Assembly (NCBI GenBank): GCA_015143295.1
Contig: CM026565.1
Coordinates: forward strand, 16,626,548-16,690,547
DNA from: Tetracentron sinense
Lineage: Eukaryota; Streptophyta; Magnoliopsida; Trochodendrales; Trochodendraceae
Length of the DNA: 64,000 nucleotides
Direction of reading: 5' to 3'
Shown here piece after piece: positions 22,380 to 33,086 of the stretch; within the stretch, counting starts at the first letter, position 1; each line of letters opens with the position of its first letter. A program made the translations under genes and the position numbers. The notes under the pieces are model-generated. The model ran no database searches. It was given only the letters and a program-made list of their open reading frames with translations, and was not told the DNA's origin.

Positions 22380-22652
22380 TACAAGTCAAGAACAAATCAA
22401 GACATGAAATACAAGACAAGACATGACACACATACATGATTTGACCGAGACACGAAAAAGGTTTCCGAGACATGAGTTTTACCGAGGTTTTTGCATTCAT
22501 ACACGCACGTCAAGATATGGCTATGTATCGTATGCTTTCACTATTGCTTTAAATTAATATCTTGTATTGCTCACTGTTGTTATGCTTTCGCTATTGTTAT
22601 GGTTAGCTAGTAGTTTGTACTCGCTGAGTATTCCATGCTCAGCCGTACTTTT

Positions 22653-22793
22653 ATGTCGGCAGGTACTGTGGATGTCCTCGACCCCGAGGCTTGGGTCGAG
22701 GAGGAGTATGTAGAGGAGAGGGAGCCACCTATCCCATGGCAGTCTCTGGAGGATGGGGACTTGGATGTGTGGCCATACCTCGACCACTGTTGA
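22653..22793 (+). CDS. MSAG small frame in E2 3' LTR (46 codons)
   Basis: Same frame as 15204-15344. ATG follows the hairpin at 22624-22642 by 10 bases; stop TGA at 22791. The product has the AWVEEEYVEE core and the C-terminal LDHC. Function unknown. Confidence 0.45.
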   Translation: MSAGTVDVLDPEAWVEEEYVEEREPPIPWQSLEDGDLDVWPYLDHC

Positions 22794-23072
22794 GAGGAGA
22801 GGGTTAGAGAGTTCCTTTTGTATTTTGATAGGTGGGCATGTCCACCTTTACTTTGATTGTATTTGGTATATGTTAACTTGGAATACTATTTGGAGTTATA
22901 GAAGAAAAGAAAAAGTTGGCTTATGCTTCCGCACTTATGTTTAGTTTCCGCGCTCTGATTATCATTGTATTATATTATGTTTAGCCTCTTGCATTACAGG
23001 ATGGTTTGACAGGTACACGTAGTCACCTCTAAAGTATCCCTTAACTCCTAGGGGGTATTTTGGGGCGTGACA

Positions 23073-23872
23073 TTTTTGGAATCCAAATTCTTTGATCGAA
23101 AGATCAAATCTTTGGTTCCAGCTTCTAGAAGCTTGTTTCAAACCATATATTGACTTATTGAGCTTGCTTACCATGTTCTCCTGGTTAGGAGCAATGAAGC
23201 CCTCTGGTTGCTTCATATAGATGTCTTCATCTAACATTCCATTAAGGAAAGAAGTTTTGGCATCCATTTGCGATATCTCATAGTTATGGTATGCAGCTAT
23301 AGCTGGCAATATCCTGATGGATTTGAGCATAGCTACAGATGAAAAGGTATCCTCATAATCAACTCCTTGAATTTGAGTATAACCTTTTGCAATAAGTCTA
23401 GCTTTATAGGTCTCCACGTTACCATCGGCACCCTTCTTCCTTTTGTAAATCCATTTACATCCAATTGGCATTATACCATCAGGTGGATCTATTAAAGTCC
23501 AAACGCCATTGTTATACATAGAATCTGTTTCAGCATTCATGGCTTTATTCAATTGAGATGCATCTACATCCAATGTAGCTTCCTAATAAGTATTAGGATC
23601 CGTATCCTCATCATCAGGGTAACTAGATAAACTTCATTATTGTAATACTGAAGTCTATCCGGTGGTCTAGAAACTCTTTCTGACTTTCTCAGTGGAACAG
23701 AATTAGGAGAAATTAAAGTGGGAGGATTATGTTCAGGTTGGATACTGGATATATCGTCTTTCACCTCATGAAATTCAACCTTCTTAAGGAGATCCATTTC
23801 TTGCTCCAAGAAAGTGGCATGAAGCCTAACAACTATTTTTTGGTCTGCCTTAGAGTAGAAATAGAAACCCTT
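23073..23872 (-). pseudogene. Copia2 integrase end and RT part (fossil)
   Basis: On the minus strand this starts at the E6 edge with the end of the integrase region (FYFYSKADQK-like, about 23865) and a linker (RKSERVSRPPDRLQYY). The copia RT follows (MYNNGVWTLIDPPDGIMPIG, then MDAKTSFLNGMLDEDIYMKQ and IYGLKQASRSW, about 23520-23110). It stops at FGFQK against the right edge of E2. It is broken about twice. Confidence 0.87.
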
Positions 23873-24555
23873 TGTAGCGACCCGGAATTTTAATATAGTA
23901 AAATTTTGGATTATCGGTCCTTAATTGAGGTTAATTAGTTGTGTGTTTGATAAATTTGTGTACAGTAGGTATTACTCGGAATTGGGTTGCACTACTACGA
24001 AATTAGTGTTTTTTTTCGATCTACACACATAGTGTGCTGGTCGATTATCCGGACGTCCACCTATCGTTCCGATTCAGTTGCACATCAATTCGCGAAACCG
24101 CGAAGGTCCTGTGTGTGGAAACATCGATTGGGGCTCTATATTTAGCGGACTTTCTAATCGAAATCCATGCGGATTGTTCCACTACATGCTGGAAGGCCAT
24201 GGGGACGACCTTCTGTCATTTCGGCAGTTTATTATCTCATATGGCGAAACCCCAGTGTGTTTTCTATCCGAAATCGGAAAATTTGTGGGTTTTGCGAATT
24301 CTTCCGGTCGCACTTTTTGGTAGTCTAAACTCATCGAATTTCCCCAAAATTTTTACAGCAGGTGTTAGACTACCCCAAGATCGATCACCTAAAGTTTTGT
24401 CAAAATCGAAAATCATATGGTATGGTTTCGGAATGACTTTCGGCGACATTACCGGAAACCGGTCGCGATTCGCAAGTCGCGACACGTGTCTCGGCTCAAG
24501 CCAACATGTGGCACCTTCCAAGCGACACTTGGCGCGCATGTGTGGGTAAGGCTAG

Positions 24556-24565
24556 TATATAAATA
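24556..24565 (+). promoter_or_regulatory. TATA box of E6
   Basis: TATATAAATA lies about 35 bases before a GAGAGAGAGG leader rich in CTAGAGAGAGAAA words (24600-24700). It is the likely LTR core promoter. Confidence 0.65.
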
Positions 24566-24904
24566 GTAGACCACCCCCCAGCCATTTCACTCATCCTAGT
24601 GAGAGAGAGGCGAAGCCCTGCAGAATTTTCTAGAGAGAGAAACATTCTAGAGAGAGAAAGGGAATTTTCTAGAGAGAGAAAGTCTAGAGAGAGAGATAAG
24701 GAGGCGTATCCTGATGTTTTTAGACGTGCTGAGCACATTGGCGGCATCTATTTCATCTCTCAGAGCTTCGAAACACGTGTACCAGAGGTAATAAAAACCC
24801 TTTCTTATCTATTTTTCATTCAACTAGATAAATTATGCGAATTGTGCTGTTTATATCAAACCCTTTATGAGCTCTGATCATACTCAAATTTTTAATCTAA
24901 ATAT

Positions 24905-25565
24905 ATCTTCCTAATCTGTAAATCATATCAAAATTTCACTATGATCTAATGGTTGGATAGGATGATATGAATTTCTAAAGGAAAAACCTAGTCTGCTGTT
25001 TTTAAGGCTAATAGTACGGTTTTCCTAATTATAGGGAACCCTCCTGATCTCAGATCATGCTATAAATTTTCCCACATATTTATCTTCCTAATCTGTAAAT
25101 CATATCAAAATTTCACTGTGATCTGATGGTTGGATTGAATGATAAGGAAAACCTAGTCTGCTATTTTTAAGGCTAACAGTATGGTTTTCCTAATTAGAGG
25201 GAACCCTCCTGACCTCAGATCATGCTATAAATTTTACCACATATTTATCTTCCTAATCTGTACATTATATCAAAATTTCACTATGATCTGATGGTTGGAT
25301 AGGATGATATGAATTTCTAAAGAAAAACCTAGTCCGCTATTTTTAAGGCTAACAGTACGGTTTTGATCATTACAGGGAACCTTCCTTATCTCAAATCATG
25401 CTCCGATTTTTACCATATTGTGACCTTCCTAATTTGTCAATCATATCAAAATTGCAATGATATCTAATGGTTGGATTTGACAATATGAATTTCTAAATAA
25501 AACCTAATCTGTCGTTTTAGGAACAACAGTATGGTTTTGAAAATTACAGAGCCCCTTCCTGATCT
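24905..25565 (+). repeat. Tandem repeat of about 175 bases in E6, four units
   Basis: The phrase CTTCCTAATCTGTAAATCAT starts units near 24908, 25083, 25250 and 25427, with spacings of about 175, 167 and 177. Units differ by several changes each, the last being most diverged. It lies in the same intron-like LTR stretch that holds the 69-base repeat in E2, although the sequences are unrelated. Confidence 0.8.
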
Positions 25566-27100
25566 CAGATCTTTATTCAACATCATGATTGTCATGGTGT
25601 GTTAAAATGGGTTGTATGTACTTGTATGGGGAGGTATAGGAACTGAGCAGAGGGGCGTAGCCCTCGGTTTTTGGTTGAATAACTCTGAATTTAGGTTCGG
25701 CGATCGATTGGGTGACAAATCGCTAAGCGATTTGTTGACTTGACATGGTATGTGTATATGATGGGATGATTATTTTGATAATGGAATAGTTGGGGTCGTA
25801 GTGTGTAGACCTCCATGACTGATAGTCGGGAGTGAGTGGATTACTATCCATAGATCCTCTTTGATTAGGTCTGGAGTAGTGATTGTGTATAGTCTGGAAT
25901 CTTCGGATTCGCAGTTAGTTGAGCCGGCATACTCAAGCGTTGTCACAATTGGTTGAACTGGGAGATGTCGGAGTCCTAACAGATGTCTAAAGTGACTGAG
26001 CATTATATAGTGTATTGACCGGGGTTCTTCTATGGTTGGGTCCGAAGAGGCGACGTTGTGCCTATCGGGGTTCTTTATAGGTGGTATGTCATGGAGAGAC
26101 TGTGTCCAGTAAGCCCTGAGGTGCCTCCAGTGAATAGCCAGAAGATGACGGTAGACAAGTTGGCCAGGGTTCCTTCGTGACTGATAACCAATGAGATGGC
26201 GGTGTGTATACACAATAGGTGCTGTCAGTCAGAGTATATGTGGTAAGTCCTTGGAGGATGATTACCCTAGTTGTGTAGAATCTTCAGGATTCTGGTCTGT
26301 GTGGGTTGGTACACCCAAGGGTTGGTCATGTTCGGGCAAATACCGGAACAGTATTCAGGAGTCTGGATGACTTAAGTTATGATGTGACTGGGTAATGCCA
26401 GAAATGTGTTGAGCTTGGAATGATCAAGCTCGAATAGGGTTTGGAGACCACTCTATGATGAACATGTATGGGCTAAAGGCCGATTAACAGAGTCTCAGGA
26501 CTCGGAGTAAAACATGGTTGATGATCGAAACAAATAACTTGGTAAAAGAAATACATGTTGCATAACAAACTCCATAATTGGGAAAGATATTCGAGATTGG
26601 GAATCTCGTGTTGGGTGCGATGGCCCTGTGTGACTGAGGGTCACAATATAACTTGGATATATTACTAAATTGTATCATGAACCGGCATATGTATATTATG
26701 TGTTTATTGATGCTTTGCTATATTGTGGAAGATAGTATAAATGGATTGTGGTTTTTTTTATTGGGCTTCATAGCTCACTGACATTTCATGTCAACAGATA
26801 CTGGAGTGGACGAGTAGTAGGTGTGGATCCTGCACCTTGTACTTTTGTCTTTGGATAGAGACTTGTCCCAGCGTGTTAGTGGTGCCTCCGTTTTGTAAAA
26901 CAGACACAATGGTAAATAATATACAGGTATTTTTTTTGTGGTTGATGGCTATTGTGATGACCAGAGTTTATGTTGCTCCATGTGAGTAAAGTTTAAATTT
27001 TTCCGCATTGGTGAGGTAAAGTCTTCCGCTGAGCTGGTATGAACGACCAGGCACGCGTCTCGGGACACTACTCCGGTAGGCACGGGTTCGGGGTGTCACA

Positions 27101-28370
27101 CGCTTAGTTTCTTTTGGATATCCTACATAATTCCATTTCTCTGTCCTAGATTCCAACTGAGTGGGTTCGAGTTTGCGAACATGCGCAGAACAACCCCATA
27201 CCCTTAGATGTTGTAAACTAGGTTTTCGCCCAATCCACAATTCATAGGGTGTAACCAGAATAGACTTAGATGGAACCCGGTTCAGAATATAAATGACAGT
27301 TTGTATAGCATATCCCCAAAGATATGAAGGAACATTGGCATGGCTCATCATAGAGCGAACCATATCTAATAAGGTCTGGTTTCTTCTTTCCGAAACTCCA
27401 TTTTGTTAAGGAGAGGCAGGACTTGTCCATTGCGAGATAATCCCATTATCCCTTAAGTAATCCATAAACTCATTGGTGAGGTATTAACCACCTCGATCTG
27501 ATCGAAGTGTCTTTGTGGATTTGTCAGTTTGATTCTCAACTTCTAATCTGAATTCTTTGAACTTTTCAAATGTGTCAGATTTGGATAGACATATCCATAT
27601 CTGGAATAGTCATCGGTAAATATGACAAAATACCAGTATTGACCACATACATCACTATGTATTAGTCTTAACTTTTCTTCGGCTCTTCCTATCTTTTTAG
27701 GGTAAGGCTTCTTGGTCATCTTCCCTTCGAGACAAGACTCGCATGTAGGGAGTGGTTCTACCTTGAGGAAGTCAAGGGGACCATCTATTACTAACCTCTT
27801 GATACTATCAAGATAAATGTGACCAAGTCTCTTATGCCAAAGATAAGTAGACTATGTGCAATGTCTCCTCATTCCAGACATTCTAGATGATGAGACATTG
27901 TCACTTTGCCGACATTCATTATTTACCAATAGAAATATTAAATAAAGACCATTAATGAGATTACCAGTTATCAAGACCATTCCATATTTCTTAATTTTAA
28001 CAATTGAATTAAAATTGATAGAGAATCCATAAAATAAGAGTCTAAATACTAAAATCAAATTACGATGTGCTGAAGGCACATAAAAGCAGTCTTCTAAAAT
28101 TAATGTCTTTCCATTAGGTAAATAAAGAGTAAACAAGCCAATTGACTTCACTGCAACATTTGCACCGGAGCCAACTTTAAGCTTTTGCTCCTGCATGGTC
28201 GGCTTTCCGGATTCCTTGAACCCCTACAAAGAATTGCAAACGTGTACAGTTGATCCAGAATCCACGCACCAAGAGTTAGGAGGACCGTCCAGAAAGTTAG
28301 ACTCAACAGTAATTTGTACTACAAAGTATCTTATACCTTGAGTACTTCCGCTACCCTTCTTAAGAGTTGT
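27101..28370 (-). pseudogene. Copia2 protease and integrase (fossil)
   Basis: Minus-strand parts are a protease-type segment (WCVDSGSTVHVCNS, about 28265-28225), the zinc-binding integrase start (LWHKRLGH-like, about 27840), and the integrase core end (MVRSMMSHANVPSYLWGYAI, then YILNRVPSKSILVTPYELW, about 27363-27230). The integrase stops at the E6 right edge after GYPKETK. Several breaks. Confidence 0.85.
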
Positions 28371-28379
28371 GGGGTAAGT

Positions 28380-29191
28380 CTTGCAATTCCTCTTCTAGTG
28401 GCCTATTTTACCATAGTGGAAACACTTTTCATTGCCCTTGTTTTCCTTGCCAGCTTTTCCTGAAGAACCTTTGGCAACTCTTGCCTTACCCTTATTGTCT
28501 TTAAACTTTCCTTTGCCTTTATTCCATTTTCTAAACTTTTTAGATTTCTTGGAGGTATCAGGTTTATCGACGATCCAAGTTTCACCTTTAGTTGAATTTT
28601 TGATCAAATCTTCCACGGCCACAAGTGAGTTCATAAGCTCACTTAGTGACATTTCACTCTTATTCATGTTATAATTTAACACGAACAAATTAAAGGACGA
28701 AGGGAGTGACTACAGAATAGTGTCAACTTGAGTAATGGCATCCATCTCTCCACCAAGAATTTCTAGTTCATTCAATAAGCCCATCATCTTTATGATGTGC
28801 TCCCTGACCGAAGTTCTCTCAGCCATCTTGGTGTTAACAAGGGATTTCAACTTTACTTGTCGAGCTGACCTATTTTGCTCACAAAACATCTCGTCAAGGT
28901 TTTGCAAAATGTTAGAAGTCTTATCCATGTGTTCATGTTGGCTTTGCAAAATGTTACACATCGAAGCCAGTATGTAATACTTGGTCATCTGATTGGACCT
29001 CTCCCATTGCTCTAACTCAGCCTTCGGGCCGATGAAGCATCTGGAGGAAATTCAGGCTAAGGTGTCTTAAAACATAGGTCAAGGTTATCCACGCCAAATA
29101 CAATTCTAATCTTTCTTTTCCAGTCTACATAGTTAGTTCCTACTAACTTTTTATCACGAAGAATTTCAGTCAATGGGTGTAGGCCTATCAT
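28380..29191 (-). pseudogene. Copia2 gag (fossil)
   Basis: Start ATG at 29191 (minus). The opening part reads LVGTNYVDWKRKIRIVF, then a helical middle (YYILASMCNILQSQHEHMD) and a strongly Lys-rich basic stretch (about 28570-28440). A decayed zinc knuckle follows (CFHYGKIGH). It lies upstream of the protease, as usual for copia. Confidence 0.85.
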
Positions 29192-30840
29192 GATCTAATC
29201 AAATGACAAATAAGACAGTATTAGGGATCTATTGTATTCATTAATGCCAATTAGATTATGAGTTTGTTTCTAATGGTATTGCCAATTTAGGAAGAATTAA
29301 TTGGCATCGAAAACCTAGACACTGGCTTAATGTGATCCTGCCTTTGGGCACATCATCACATCGCCTTGAATAGGCAGATAGAAACTATCTTCTCCAATTT
29401 CATAAATCTCATCTTGTGAATCCTGGAGCATTCAATCTTCTGTCTGATCTATAAGGGATGTTATACTCACGCTTTGGCGTTATTGTATAATATCTGTTAT
29501 TCATGTCCCCACCAACCATGAACCTAATAAACACCTAATGAAAGCTCACGCTTTGGCGTTATTACTCTCACTATTTGCATATTCAGTTTTCACCATGTTC
29601 ACTCATTGGTGAGAGGGATTGGGCCCAGCTTTGGCCTATCAACTTACTCACACTCCCCACTATAGGATCACATAGTGTATGGTAAAAGATCATAATACTT
29701 AGGAACTTGTCCCCAGTCTTATATACACATGATATATCAAGAAAATTATTTCAACAGAATAATTAAACACATAAACAAATATCATCTCATGATAAAATAA
29801 ACAACAGTTCTCATCTCATGATAATAAAACATTAGTACACGAGATTAATCATTATGGGTCAATAAATTAAAATGCATGGATGCAAGGGAATGTGATGAGA
29901 ATAAAGGTAGCTTGCAAACTCCTTCGCGATCCCTTCCTTTATCATCTTATCGAGTTCACATCGCAATATCCTCCTTCGCGGCATCTCCACCAATGCATTA
30001 AACAGAATTTAAATGGCATTAGGGAAACCAGTATTCCATTCGCCCTTTTTAGTGAATCTGCCCTTTACCGATTGTCAAAACCTACTACATATTAACCTCT
30101 AATATGAATGCATGAATGAAAAACAATTTATCATAAATATGACCCATAACTATAATCTCATATAAAATAGATGCTACATGGTGATGGAGTACTTTTTCTT
30201 ATTTTAAAAGGATAACAATTATCAATACGCTCGATAAAATCTATATCTTATATAGATGAAACTCCGGAAAAATAGAACAATTATATTTTTCATAAAACAA
30301 TTTTCATAAAATTATTTTTAAAATTATAAGATAGAATTTTCTTAAAATCTCTACAAAATTTTATTTCTCTCCCGAATGCAAGACCCTTTCATATAGATTG
30401 GTTCTACTATTATCTGAGATTGGTTCTACTATTATCCAGGATTAAAATAAAAAATAAGAGAATTGAAAATCCTAAATATGATCACATTATAAATTAGGGT
30501 TTTATAATTTTTTGAATAAAATCTATTGATGGGAAAAATCATTTATTAATTATTTTAAAAAATTAATAAGTATATATTAAATGATCAAATCATTTAAAAG
30601 GAATTTCAAAATAAACTCTTTATTTTGAATTTAATTATATCACATATAATACTAGTTTTTAAAATTTATTTAATTATCAAATCTCATTCAATAATATAAT
30701 AAATATTTATTTATTCATCTCATGAACAAATAAAATAATAAAAACTACGAGCAATATTAAATAGATCTAAATTAATTCATCTCATGAATTAAATCATCCA
30801 TATAATTACCTTATCAAAATAAACAAAAACTACTCCTAAC
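29192..30840 (-). other. Copia2 long untranslated leader (1.65 kb)
   Basis: The stretch between the primer binding site and the gag start is AT-rich, especially 29700-30830, and I see no supported gene on either strand. Words such as CATCTCATGAAT recur (29790-30790). Copia leaders are normally far shorter, so this is either a family trait or holds unrecognised inserted DNA. Confidence 0.6.
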
Positions 30841-30857
30841 CATGAGCTCTAACACCA
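30841..30857 (-). promoter_or_regulatory. Copia2 primer binding site
   Basis: The minus strand reads TGGTGTTAGAGCTCATG two bases after the LTR end, a variant of the Met-tRNA type site (TGGTATCAGAGC). Confidence 0.75.
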
Positions 30858-30859
30858 CT

Positions 30860-33086
30860 TGTAGGGGGATCCGGATAAAAATTTATGTGGAAACTGGATC
30901 CCCTATATCTTAATACCATAGAAAGCATCAAAATTATCTAAGAGTTTTAGTCAAATCACCTCGGTGAATGCTTTTCACCGGTGAAGCTTAATCCACTCGA
31001 ACCGTTAGAACTCTTTGTAGAGATTTCTTTGAAAAAAATACTAGAAGCTCGATCCTTGTTCTTCGTTATCCCCACGAAGCTTTAGAATCTCCTTTGGAAT
31101 TATATAAGCAAGTGAAAAAAGATTAAGTAATGGTGTAGACCTTCTACCACCAAAAGTACTAAGGTTCAAAACCCTAGAAAAGCAAAACCCAATCTGCACC
31201 ACCTATATAGCTCACGAAAATCCCTAGGGGTCACCCTACCCTAGGGTCTCATGGTTTTGAGAGAGAGCGGAGAGAAGAGAAAAAATTCTGGAGAAAAGTG
31301 CTTAATGGTCTAGGGTGTTGGGGTATTTATAGACTAAGATCCTATCCTAATCCTACTCCAACTTAATCTTATCTAGTAGGATTTATTAATTAATAATAAC
31401 TCTTACTATTAATTAATTAAAATCCTACTTAATCTATAACTACTTTCGCTATAGTAATCCTACTAATTAAAGAGTCCTTATTGCAAGAGGATTCCTTAAT
31501 TAAAAGGCATAAGTCAACATCCTGCACAAGAGAAGGAAACCTAGTCAAACTAGGAGACCAACACCAAGGGGGGGCATGAGCTTCTATGGGGCATGGGTTT
31601 TGAGGAGTTAAAACTCCTTATTGTAATCCAATTACAATAACATCTTAATCCTAATTGCAATCCAACAATTGGATTTTAATTCCATTATAAAAGGAATTAT
31701 ATTTTAATAATTAGTCAATTAACACAATCCTAATCCAATTAGGATTTCTCAAGTGGGCGCCCCACCCTAGGGTTTAAACCAATGGGCTTTGGCCCATATT
31801 AAAGGTCCATATTAAATGGATTTATGGATATGGGTCAAACCCATTTCCCCTCTAATTATGTTAATTAAATAATTAATAAAATAATCCCTAGATTTAAATT
31901 AACAATTAATTTAAACCATAGATTAACTTTTAATCTATTTAATTAAATGATTAACTTTTAATCACTTAAATAATTGATTACATTTTAATCAATTATTGAG
32001 CTTATATTTCTTATGCGAGCACCTCCACAGATTGCTCTGGGATATTCTTACCCTGGCTTACCCAATGTTATCCCATTGACCCTAAATGGGAATTACATCG
32101 GAATTGCAAATGCTGTGAGATATCCGTGTTGCAATTGAATCCCAGTATATGAACATTAACCATTACGAATCCCGCCACTTGAACTTTTAAATTCGATTTA
32201 TCCTTCCAAATACATTATCTCTAATGGCCCTTCGAGATTGACATACTATCTAACCTATAGCCCATTGCAAATCATCCGGGTTTCCAAGAATTATGATTAA
32301 GCCATGAGAAACAATTTCTCATAAAAAACATTTTGAGAAAATCCTTTTGTAAGTATAATACTTTTTAATAAAAGTATATTTCAAATTATTTTGTTTTCAA
32401 AATCACATGCGCAGGATTTGAACTTAATCAACTGTCTTACCCGGAACTTGGATAATCTCTCAAATTAATGAGCATAGATTTCTTATTTGAAATTCATCAT
32501 GACTCGAACAACTTTCTGACTATCCAACAGTCACTGTATTGTATTCCCCAAGTTAGAAAATACCTTGGTGGAATCAAAACAGTCAGATCACTGCTCAATC
32601 ATAGATGAACTCATCAGATCTAAGTATCTTCGAAATCGTTCAATGTGAATGAGAGACCAACTATCTGATAGTATGTTTATGCAAGATGTCTCTTATTGAA
32701 TGCAATCAGTCAGTGTACATTTAAGCACCCATATACTGATGTGTAGTCTCCACTACAATAGTTCGAGGTAGAACTACATCTCAACTATTGAGAACATCTT
32801 AGCATTCTGGCAGTCATATAAGTGAAGTGCCCAGCTTCACCCACAGTTGTGACTATATAAGGTATAAGGAACCGGAAAGTTATATTTGCCTGTGATAATC
32901 TAATCGCATAACTTTCCTACAATATATCCTATGGACCTTTATCAATATCTCATATCGTATAGATCATCTCATGATCATGGTCAATTACCCATAATGAATA
33001 CACAATAGATTAAGAAGAAGTCTTATTTAATCATATTAATAAGAATCTAACATTCTAAATGACTTTTCTGGGCATTATGTCTAACA
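30860..33086 (-). repeat. Copia2 5' LTR (2.2 kb)
   Basis: On the minus strand it starts TGTTAGACATAATGCCCAG (33086) and ends GGATCCCCCTACA (30860). It holds a TATA box (31324-31331) followed by a TTCTCTTCTCTCCGCTCTCTC leader and a short GAGCTATATAGG box. Its first 228 bases reappear as the partial 3' LTR at 13151-13386. The right flank (33087) is CAAAG; no partner flank survives on the left. Confidence 0.85.
31324..31331 (-). promoter_or_regulatory. TATA box of Copia2 LTR
   Basis: The minus strand reads TCTATAAATACCCCAAC and is followed, about 45 bases on, by a CT-rich leader. It is the likely core promoter driving the element leftward. Confidence 0.65.

Larger units (their letters stand above)
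13824..23072 (+). mobile_element. E2: young Tekay/Del-like chromovirus inside Copia2
   Basis: A nearly full Ty3/gypsy element with partial 5' LTR (13824-15623), PBS, gag, pol with chromodomain, PPT and complete 3' LTR (20748-23072). Over the 1.8 kb shared by the LTRs I see only two differences. At a commonly used plant LTR rate that implies an age of tens of thousands of years. The reading frames carry about three breaks. The 5' LTR starts part-way in at an AGAGAGG run and no target duplication is visible, so the left edge was reshaped during or after insertion. Confidence 0.92.
20748..23072 (+). repeat. E2 3' LTR (2.3 kb, complete)
   Basis: It starts TGTAGCTCCCCGGAC, close to E1, and ends GGGGCGTGACA. 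It contains the palindrome array (20960-21144), a GA repeat (21261-21280), the leader, the 69-base tandem repeat (22112-22379), the hairpin (22624-22642) and the MSAG frame (22653-22793). The first 525 bases have no partner in the left LTR. Confidence 0.92.
23873..27100 (+). mobile_element. E6: solo LTR of a Tekay/Del-like element (3.2 kb)
   Basis: The unit starts TGTAGCGACCCGGAA and ends GGGTGTCACA. It is flanked by CCCTT (23868-23872) and CGCTT (27101-27105), a five-base target duplication with one change, within copia integrase sequence on both sides. It has the LTR plan seen in E1-E3: TATA box, GA-rich leader, donor-like site (AGAG|GTAATA, 24788), a long intron-like part with tandem repeats, a hairpin (26779-26793) with ATGTCAACAG, and a terminal block. 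There is no internal region, so it is a solo LTR left by LTR-LTR recombination. Frames of up to 171 codons inside match nothing. Confidence 0.8.
13151..33086 (-). mobile_element. Copia2: Ty1/copia element interrupted by two insertions
   Basis: A minus-strand copia element runs from its 5' LTR (30860-33086) through PBS, long leader, gag, protease/integrase and RT to the PPT-side edge of a partial 3' LTR (13151-13386). It is split by E6 (23873-27100) and E2 (13824-23072). Without them it would be about 7.5 kb. The LTR overlap of about 235 bases differs at about 5-6 sites, an estimate of 2-3%. The 3' LTR stops at the Tat-A edge. Coding parts are broken in several places. Confidence 0.85.

Noticed and set aside
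24034-24549. 171-codon plus-strand frame in E6
   Set aside because: Lies in U3 of a solo LTR upstream of the TATA box, with open frames on both strands and no recognisable motif.
25770-26213. 147-codon minus-strand frame
   Set aside because: Inside the intron-like part of the E6 LTR; composition is not protein-like and no family is recognised.
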